DNA from: Sphaerosporella brunnea
Lineage: Eukaryota; Ascomycota; Pezizomycetes; Pezizales; Pyronemataceae
Length of the DNA: 64,000 nt
Assembly: GCA_008704415.1 (NCBI GenBank)
Contig: VXIS01000042.1
Span: forward strand, 161,862 to 225,861
Reading direction: 5' to 3'
Notes under the pieces: generated by a model
The model's input: only the letters and a program-made list of their open reading frames with translations
The model's database searches: none
What the model was told of the DNA's origin: nothing
In this document: positions 12,932-22,400 of the stretch, in pieces
How the letters are laid out: each line of letters begins with the position of its first letter
Position numbering within the stretch: the stretch's first letter is position 1
Program-made: the position numbers and the translations under genes

Positions 12932-13228
12932 ATGCAGTTCCTGATACTGTTTCTGGCCGCGATTATCGCGATCGCGTACGCAGCCCCGCTTCCCAAGCCG
13001 CCCATCGATCTTCCCAGAGACGTGGCGGAGGCGTTCATCAGCGACAACGAGATCGACGGCGGCAGTGGTGTGTTCAACGTTATTCTAGTGCAGCAGCAGC
13101 GACCCAGCGACCGTGAAGAACTGGTCGATCCAGATTTGGACGAGCTCGCCGATATCGAGAACTTGCACAGCGGACGGCGAGGCTGGGGTTACTCGGCTCG
13201 TCGCGAGGGTGTGTACCCTAAGCTGTAG
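12932..13228 (+). CDS. Small secreted protein, unknown function
   Basis: A 98-residue intronless frame. The frame is open further upstream to 12725, but the ATG at 12932 is chosen because it starts a clean signal peptide (MQFLILFLAAIIAIAYAAP) directly followed by a short, acidic mature part rich in Asp and Glu (DPDLDELADIENL) and ending RRGWGYSARREGVYPKL. There are no cysteines after the signal peptide, so it is not a typical Cys-rich effector. No family recognised. A secreted role is inferred only from the signal peptide. Confidence 0.6.
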   Translation: MQFLILFLAAIIAIAYAAPLPKPPIDLPRDVAEAFISDNEIDGGSGVFNVILVQQQRPSDREELVDPDLDELADIENLHSGRRGWGYSARREGVYPKL

Positions 13229-13878
13229 GTGGTTAATTAATCGGTGTGGGTGGGAGCGGGAAGACAGTTGTTGCATAAAGGGGTTCAACTTTTTTCCGCA
13301 TTTCATTTCGGCGTTTCTGGGGTTCGATTCGGCGGCTGGAGAATGAGTGGTGTTGGTGACACGGGATGTTGGAAAAAAACAAAAGTCCATGTTCTTCCTT
13401 CGCGCGACAGAAGCCAGCGTGATCAAATTTACCATGGCTTTCTGACCTGAAACGATTCATAGTTCCATAGCCCTATGTGCACAGCCACCGCCGCTGTGGA
13501 GCCGATCTGCTAAGCCCTGTGTGTCTCGAGCCCAGTGCCGTCCCGGCGGATCGTGAGGAGATCAACGTGAACAGTTCTGGTCAGAGTCGCAGACATTCCT
13601 AGGTATACGGTTCTTCCAGATGCGCAAAGCCCATCCCTGCAGGCCGTTCGTGGGTTTTTTTCCTGTCAGACCGAGTGCGATACTGTGAGCCCTTGCCAAC
13701 CACGACTGCTGCAGGAACTGCAAACGATGTAGCTTCGCTGTTTGTATTGGTCAGCTGACCTATATTACGGAATCTAAGGAGCTGCATGTTCTTCCCGGCT
13801 CACCTCACAGAAAAAAAATCCACTGCAGCTTCTCCTTGCGCTTGTCATGTAGGCTGTAACAAAAAGGGGGGGGGGGGC

Positions 13879-13986
13879 TGCGATTGCTACTGCGGTGATA
13901 CTGAAAAAGATACCGTATTTGCCCCATGATATACCGCAACGTCGACAAAATACCAAATCTTTGATGACACTGCGGTAGCAATCGCA
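13879..13986. repeat. Degenerate inverted repeat / decayed MITE
   Basis: Outer arms TGCGATTGCTACTGCGGTG and the facing CACTGCGGTAGCAATCGCA differ at two or three positions. Pairing continues imperfectly inward (for example AAAGATACCGTATTT against AAATACCAAATCTTT). Size and form match the MITEs elsewhere in the window, but the termini are not shared with them and no target duplication is clear. Confidence 0.5.
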
Positions 13987-15193
13987 CCCCTCTTTCTGCT
14001 ACAGTATGTAGTAGGTAGCTTACAATTGAACCACGCCGGCGAGAATACACTTACTTTCTCGATGGATTGGATAAATCCCCTACCCCCCCCCCTTTTTTTT
14101 CTTTGCCACATCGATACATCCATGTTGGTACCACCTCGGGTTTTGCACTGATGGTTATAGGACGGCAAGTAAACTACGTACTATACACCAAAAACATGAA
14201 GTACCAAGGTTTTGAGAGAAGAAAAAAAAAAAAAAAAAGAGAGAGAGAGACTTGTATCAAGTATCTACCGCATGCAGCTAAATCCCTCATCAGCAATGAT
14301 TCTATACCGGCCAGCTTCCTGAATCAGCCGATAATGAAGCAGCCCGCGTGGGGGGGGGGGGGGGAGAGGTTTCAGCGCCAACGCCACCATTCCCACGTAT
14401 GTCGGCAGACAGTGGCAGCGACTTCGAGGGCAACCAGGCCTCCAGTATCTAGGACCGACAATGGCAAGGTGATCCGATAATACAAAGAGTAGTAGGTACA
14501 TACCTCTTATGTAACCTCCGCCTCTAAAAGCGACCAGTCACGAGTCCGCACTCGAGGGTCGAAAGGGCTCCGCTCCCCAAAGCCCGAGGCCGGCGGCCGC
14601 CACTACAATAGATAGCGGCTTACAGTAGGTATATTTTTACGAAAGTTTGATCTGGCCGAATCTTCCATCACATGGCCCGACCACTCTGTGGCAATCTTCG
14701 ATATCGCTAGTAGACGGGGTAAAACTCAGCAAAAAAAAACACCTGATGCCGGATCGACAATCTAGCCTTAGATCTGGAGGGAGCCGGCGAGCTCGAGTGC
14801 GTATTCATGACTCAACAATACTGGGAAGGTGTTTGAGCGGGGAATGCGTCCAAGAGATCGAATTCGAATGGGTTACTGGGGGGGGGGTAGTGAGTTGTAC
14901 AGCTGTTCATGTAATGTCACTCGGACAGTGGTACTGGCCTGACAGCTGATGTGACAGCTGATGTCGCGCGTCGGGCTTGCCGGGTTGCATAGCGCCGTGC
15001 AATGGCGCCGATTACACAGAATAACTTTAAGTTCGGAGCGGCAGTCTAAGACCCACAATTTCGAGTGATAATTAGTGAATGACTCTTCCAATAACTACGA
15101 ATCCAGTGATGCTAGCATCTCCATCGCTCTGTCCCAAATATAGCGCTAAAGTCTTATATAACGAAGGGGTCCATTGACCCATCGCCCTCGTTA

Positions 15194-15281
15194 GAGAGTT
15201 TGCGATTTCAACATAAATTTTGTCCTCGGCTCCGCTGTTGCGATCGTCGATTTGGGATTTATATTGAAATCGCAAACTCTC
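15194..15281. mobile_element. MITE, family 1 copy b (GAGAGTTTGCG family)
   Basis: An 88-bp hairpin whose arms begin GAGAGTTTGCGATTTCAA and are flanked by TA on both sides (15192-15193 and 15282-15283). The outer 15 bases equal those of the element at 7834-7929, while the internal sequence differs, as expected for a MITE family sharing only its transposase-recognised ends. Confidence 0.8.
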
Positions 15282-18200
15282 TAATAATATAATCTCTTTC
15301 CATTCCATACGATTAGTAGCATGTAGCTGTATTGAGCACTTGTGACACTGCAGGATAAACTCCTATTGTCCTATTACTAATGAGAGGGGCACCACACGAA
15401 TGACAGCGGGCTCATCGACATCAGTCTTTAGAGCTTTGGTGGAATTGCATTCCTCAATCTGATTATGGTGAAACCTAGAGTTCTACTCCACAGGCTTGCG
15501 TTTGAGGCGCTGGAGCACTCGACTTTCGATTCTCGCTCGATCCACTTGCAGACAGTGAAAGTACCTACCGTGTCATAACCGGGGTTTTCTGAACCGTGAC
15601 AATCCACCAGTGATGTGATGTGATGCCAGTAAATCAGGTGTGGCTTACCGCCCACATCACGACGTCAGTCGGGTGATATCCCATGTCTACGCCCGCCCTC
15701 GTAGACCCGACCAAATGGTGCTTCCAGCCAGGGCCAAACCTATACACGAGCTCGTCAGAACACGCGAGATCTTGATCTCCGACGGTAATTAGAGCCGGGT
15801 CGATAGAGTGGACCTGCAGTAGGTATCAGGATTTGACCACACACTTCACTTCATGCCGGCGGCCAAGAACGAAAACATTGGTGATTTCCGAAAGTCTGCT
15901 GTGTCACCCAGATATATTGACGGGTATAGCAATTGCATTGCGTTGGGGCGGTACGCTGTACTCGGGGATATCTTTAAACGCTCGGGATCGAACTTTCTAT
16001 ACACGCACACCTGTATCTTACTGCCGACGACGTTTGGAATATATTGCTGGACATCAGGGTGGGTATGTACATATGAATATTGCGGAGTACCGGCCGGAAG
16101 CGTTCAGTTGAAACAATTTTGCAAAAGCAATACCGGGAAAGCTGCAATTGTTTCCTCCATAGGAAGCTTTACCACCGGTCTGATGCACTCAGCATGCATG
16201 CAACAGACGGGGAGAAGCGTCAGTCCTCGCACATACTTGGGTACCTGAATTGAATCCGCAACGCCTGCTGAGTGCGTCAGCGAGAATATTAAGCTTCCGG
16301 GATATCGCCTTCCACGCACAACAGCTTACCTAGATCCAACTGCATGCCTAGATAATAGTGATGCGAGTTAAAAGGAGAAGGGGTCAAAAAAAACAAAAAA
16401 ACATCAGCAACCGTTAGCTTCGGCAACCCGCTCACAACTCTAAACCCCTATCCATATCATCCCATCTATCCAGTATCCGATGCAGTCGCCGTTGGGTCTC
16501 CGACCGATCGCGAGAAACCTCCAGTCTGGTAGCGATAAGGAAGAAAAACACAGAACATGTGGAGAGCGATTCGCGATGGCTGAGGAGCCTCTTTTTCATC
16601 CTTGCTGCCTAACCGAGAAATAGTAAGCGGCGCTTGAGCAGGGGATGCTTGCGGGAAACATTGAGCCGTACTCCAAACAGTTAGCGCGACTGCGATTGAA
16701 AGTCTCAATTTCCGTTCCCTGTTCAGTCGTCTCTAGCGGCCCGCATCATAGGGTCAGAGCTCGGGGGCTCAGGTGCACGGTGCAGCCGGAAAAAAGAAGG
16801 AGACACAGAAGGGTTGTTGCTGTGAAGTCCGTGCAAGGTCCCGGTGAGGGCCGATCAGTCACATCTTTGGAACGGAGCGTAGTGGACTGGGCACGATACG
16901 AAGCGTGTATGTACCTATTTCAAAGCGCTCTTTGCGGACAAATTACACGACTGCGCGGAAGGGCTGTCGGCTTGTCTCGACAGGCGAATGGGCATCTGGA
17001 TTCTGGATAGGTACATGGGTACTTCTTCTTTTGGCTGCTGGACGGGGCGATGTGGGAAGGCGGAAGAGGCGCCAACACCGTCTAATTTCACCGGGAAGTA
17101 CGAGAAGCCAAAGCTTCAGCCAACTGACGTTTTTATTATAGCGTCCGTGGTCGAGTAGATGCAACGCGCCATCCGGGGATTTGGGAAAACTTTTTTTGAA
17201 GCTGCTAAAGTCGAATCTCGACACGGGGTACATAGCTGTCGATGACGGATGGTTGGTTATTTTGATAGCGATGTGTTTTATAGTCATAGTGCTATATACC
17301 TGCCGAGGTGCTGCGTTCTCCACGCTCACTGCAAATGCGCTGGGTGACATGGGAGACTGCCGTTGTTTCGTGGGGAACGAACCCGTTGGTCTGGTTTGAG
17401 GGACCACCAATTTTGTCATGCGGCAGCTCACCGAAAAAGCAATGCTCAGATAATAGGGATGCATGCAGCGAGTGCAGTCGCACTGTTGCACATGTTCTCC
17501 GAGCTCGTTGGTTCCGAGGAAGTTTGAGGGCGAATTGGAAACGGAGAGACATTGACATTCGAGGTCAGGAAGCAGTCGATGGCGATCGGGCATCTCATCT
17601 TCTCTGCTCACCAGCAAACGAGCGACGAGCATTTCACACTTCACATCTGGACATATCCCTGACTCACGGTCAGTGCCGCGCTTTGTTATGTCAAGAGCCA
17701 CCACCCCGAATTAATATCGTGCTAGCCGCGTTCGCGTGTGCCTGGACATCCAATTCCATTCGCTGGGGAGGAGGCGTGTTCACCGTGAGCTCATGAAAAA
17801 CGCTGGGAAACACCGGCAAACGACATCCAATTGCTCAGCCAGGTCTGCAACGACCTGCGACAAGCCGGAATGCTGCGAAACGTATAGCTAGACAAGTAGA
17901 GAAGGCATCATGGAAGGCAGTGCCGCACCTGGCAGTGAGACCTGTCGAATCGAAAGGAAAAGAGGCAATTCCAACTGCGAAGAAGGAGAAAAACAAAAAA
18001 AAAAAAAAGACCCCACTCCCCGAGCAACATACTTACAGCCTTCCCCTAAGGCAGGCGTGCTTGCGTTCGAACGCTAAGCTAACGCGGAGGCAATTCCAGT
18101 TCCTCATCGCTGGATCTCATGTCGTCGTCTCTTCAACTTTCGCCCGCTCCTGTCTTCTGTCCAGACTCGAGAGAGCATTCGTCCGCCGCGCTCCGTCACC

Positions 18201-19418
18201 AGCTCACAACACCCCCTCCCCCCTCACCCCCTCCCCCGCGGCAACTCGGTGGAACTTCAAAGTAGGCGGTTGGAAGGCAAAAAGGTATAATTGCATTATA
18301 TGCACCAGATCTATGGAAACTTAGGGGCTGGTTCGGAAACGTGGGAAAAAAAAAAAGTTGGAGAGATCCTGCAGGACGGACTGTTCTTTCTTTCTTTCTT
18401 TGGCACAAAGAGCGCAGCCGTTTGCTGACGTTCGGATCCTCAGATAGCACTTCTTCGTCTTGCGAATTGGCGGAAGGGAACCACTGTTTACTGCAGCTCG
18501 GTACGGAGCAACCTGCATAAACACCAACTATCCACCTCCCCCCCCCCCAGTCTGTTCACCCCCCATCGCCAGCATCCGCGTGGATGTCATCACCGCCAAT
18601 TCCCCTTTAATCCCCGCCAAAATTATTTGGTTCCTCAGGTGGAGCTGGACGCGAACCTCATCCGCTGGATCACGGCCTCGAGCTTCGCAAACAACGGCAG
18701 CAGTCCAGAAATCGATATCTTGACCCGCATCCAAAACTCGATTCGATACGACTTTACACTCCCGCGTTCCACAACATCCTGTCAACCGATCCCTCGTCTG
18801 CAGGCACCCGACGCTCATTCTGTTCATCGAACCCACATCACTGCATTGATCTGCGAGACGGTTGGCTGCGTCAACTCCAGGAATCTCCCTGCTATTCATC
18901 CTTCTCTCACTGTTCACGGCCGTTGGATTCATTCCTTGAAGTAACCCCCTGCAACTGAGTACTCAACTTGCTCTTGCTCAGGGTGTCTGTTCCGATTTTT
19001 ATAAATTTTTCGCGTGTTGCATTGTTTGGGCGTTCAATTGATTTGGACAGGTTTTGTGCGCTCATTCCACTCTTGTCTCTTCCGTATCTGTCCCATGGCC
19101 GTTTCTAACATCAGGTCGCTGTTCTTAGGTCGAACCGGCATAGACAGACCACTTATTGAATTTCAATTGCAGCGTTGTATTTGCCTTTCGCTACAAAAAA
19201 CTCCTAAGCCAACCAATCTCGAGGGCGTCGGGAGAGACTGTTTCTCTCTTTCTCTCTTTCGTTGCTGGAAGGCTTTATTACGCTCAGTGCGCTGTAGCGC
19301 CTGGCCGTGATCACTGTTCGCGCGCCCAAAACATCAAGGTATACCTCGTTAGATCGCATACGTTGCCTGTGGGTGTACTTACAGCGTCCCTCTCTTTTAG
19401 AATACGCAAATTGTAGCA

Positions 19419-22400
19419 ATGAGGCCCACTGTAGAGATGGACTCCGAGTTCGATACCGACTACGCCACGGAGGGGCCATTACCTACGCGGGTTCCTTACG
19501 ACAGATCGCCGATGCTCTCACGGCACCCTAGCAGGGGCCAGTCACCAGCGAATCCCACAAATGGCCACGGTCGAATGTCACCTCCATTGCATCGGCGAAC
19601 GAGTCAATCGCACCATCATGATGGCGCATTCGACGAAAAAATTTCGATTCTGGATCCGCGGCGATTCACCCCAACGCTTCATGCAAATCTGGTTGCTGAG
19701 ATTCTCTCCCTGCGCCGTGAGCTGGAATCCAAGAACCAGCTAGTAGAGACTCTCGAGGCCGAGCTCGATGAGACTCGAGCCGACGCTGAAAATGCGACCG
19801 CCAATGTGGCATCAGCTTTGAAGGAGGCCAGAGATGTGAAACGACAACTTGCCAGGGCGGAGAAAGATGATGCGATGGCCGTTGTTGCTCAGGAGAGAGA
19901 TGAAGCGGTGATGGCTCTCGAAGAGCTCAAAAAGCAGATGGAGCGGTTAGCAAAATCAAGGAGGGCAGCCGAAGAAGATCTTGAACAGCTTCGGAAAATT
20001 CAGGAAAGTGATAATGAGAAATTTGAGGAAGCGAAGCGAGTATTCGAACGGAGAGCACACGTCGCTGAGGGCAGGCTGAAGGCTGTCCTGGATGAACTAG
20101 CATCCAGAAACACGCCCACGCCCACGCCTACGTCGCCTCCCCCAGCTCCATCGCATCGTTCGCACCAACGGGTAATGTCGGAGGACTATGGTGGCTCCCA
20201 ACAGAGCGACGCGGCTAGCATAAGGTCCATCAGTTTCAGTGATCGGCCCGGGAGTCTTATGATGGGAGATGACGAAGCGGAGCGGCTCGGGATATCACTT
20301 CACGGGAATGGGATGAGTTTAGCAGACGAGTTGAATTTTGACGATTCCGAGGAAGAAGGAACCACAACACAAGATGAAGCCTACCCTCAGACAGACGATA
20401 TGCTTTCAGACGGGGAATCCGTGGATGATGTCGACGAGCTACCCGAACTCGCCGACATGGGCGTACAGGTTGAACCGGAAATCGATTACGAGGAGCGGCT
20501 GCAAGAACTAGAGGACCTTTTGGGAGAGAGAGTCTCTGAGCTCGAGAGAGTAACCAAGTCATTGGGCCAGAAGACGGTGGAAGTGGATGCCCTTCACACC
20601 GAGCTTGAAAAGTCGCAGAACGTGGTTTTTGACCTCCAGGAAAAGTTGGACTTCTTGAATGCCCAGGGTGCCAAAACGGACCAGGAATATGAAGCGAAGA
20701 AACAGGAGCTCGATGAAAAGATCGCAGCCTTCAATGTAGTGGAACAGGAGAAAGAGCAGCAGAAAGAGCAGGAATTTGCTTTGCGCAGCAAAGAGCTCGA
20801 CCTGCGATCTTCCGAGCTTGACACGCGATCCTCTGAGCTCGACGAGAAATTGTCCGAGTTAAATGAGCGATCAACTGCACTCGATACGAAGTCTGCCGAG
20901 CTGGATACACAATCTGCCGAGCTTGCTTCGCGATCCTCCGAATTGGACACCCGATCCTCCCAACTGGATGCTCGATCCTTCGAACTTGAAAAGCGAACTG
21001 CCGAAGTTGACGTCCGCGCCTTAGAGCTCGAGCCTCGATTTTCAGAGCTCGACAGTCGAAAATCCGAGCTTGACGCTCGAGCAGCCTGGCTTGACGCTCG
21101 ATCTTTGGATTTGGATGAGGTGGTAGACGAGCTCGAGGCTACGAAAAAGATGAATGACGAGCGGAGTCTTGCCCTGGACGACCGGGAGATTGAATTGGAA
21201 GAGAGGGAACGTGTATTGTCCGCCGAAGAGGCCGAAATCAAGGAGCTGAAAGAGTGGGTGGATTCCGAACTTACCTTGCTCAAGGAAGGGCAAGAGGAGC
21301 CTCTCAACGTGCTGGAGCTTGAAACGATTCTTCCAAGGACTTCAGATGCGTTCACAGAACCGCTGCCATCCGTGTATGTTTCTACCGAATCACAAACAAC
21401 CGAGCGTCAGCCCATATACATCTCCACGCAATCCCAGACTGCAGAGATTCCATCACCTCAACCGCCCGCCAGGCCAATGTATGCTTCTAAAGAATCACAA
21501 ACTGACAAGCCTCCTTTCCGTCGGCCGCCTGCCAGACCCCTGTATGCCACTACAGAGGTACAGACAGACAAGATTATCGCACGTCGCCCATTTGGCCGAC
21601 CAATGTACACCACCACTCTGGTACAAACAGAGAAGCCACTTTCATCACGTCGGTCGCCGGTGTATGCATCGACGGAATCACAAACCACAGAGCGACCTTC
21701 GCCCAAACCCGCATACATCTCCATAGAAATTCAAACCGCGGAAATTCCGTCGCCTAAGCTACCAGTCTGCATTTCTGCAGAAGCACAGACCAACGACATT
21801 CCAGCCCCCGTCTGCGTTTCCACAGAAGTACAAACAACCGAAATCCCTCGTCCCGTGTGCGTTTCCATAGAATCACAAACCACCGAAATCCCGCCACCCC
21901 CGCCACCAGTTTATGTCACTACGGATGTACAGACTACAGAAACTCCCAAACCCAAGCCGCCAGTGTATACTTCAACCGAATCACAAACTGCGGAAGCACC
22001 TTCGCCCAAGTTGTCTACGTATATTTCAACAGAATCGCAAACTGTGGAAATTCCTTTGCTCAAGCCACAAGGATACGTTTCTACGGAGTCACAAACTGCG
22101 GGTCTTCCTTCACCCCCGGCTACGCCTCTGCGTGAAACCCCTCCAGCGATGCTGGAGTCCACTGGAATCCAGACAGATCATGTTAAGCCTGCCAAACCTA
22201 CAGTCATACGCGTCCCAGCCATTATGGTCAGCCCTCCAGAGCCGACACCTCCACTTCCCCAACCTGCAATGAAGGATGCCACCGTTCAAACGAGGCCGAT
22301 CAGGCAGCGGACGCGTTCAATGCAGACCGAGCAGATTTCATTGGATGAGCGCCTTAGGAAGTTTGCACCACATCTATTACCTTCCGCATTACTACCGAAA

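Larger units (their letters stand above)
13229..19418. other. Long intergenic region with two hairpin elements
   Basis: About 6.2 kb without a convincing gene. It contains the hairpin elements at 13879-13986 and 15194-15281, G-runs near 13866, 14350 and 14877, a C-run near 18538 and (GA)n near 14239. A long minus-strand open frame at 16943-17704 has no ATG at its start and no recognisable domain. The last 1.3 kb before 19419 is rich in CT/TC and probably holds the promoter and long leader of the ApsA-like gene. Confidence 0.55.

Noticed and set aside
14530..14810. Imperfect inverted similarity around CGCACTCGAG (14549 and 14793)
   Set aside because: Pairing is patchy and short, with no terminal match or target duplication; could be chance.
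16943..17704. 253-codon open frame on the minus strand in a long intergenic region
   Set aside because: It has no ATG at its start, no recognisable domain or signal peptide, overlaps another open frame on the plus strand and shows no splice context. It is probably chance in GC-balanced DNA.
20594..21355. 253-codon Ser-rich frame antisense to the ApsA-like gene
   Set aside because: It mirrors the SELD heptad codons; the plus-strand gene explains the open frame.
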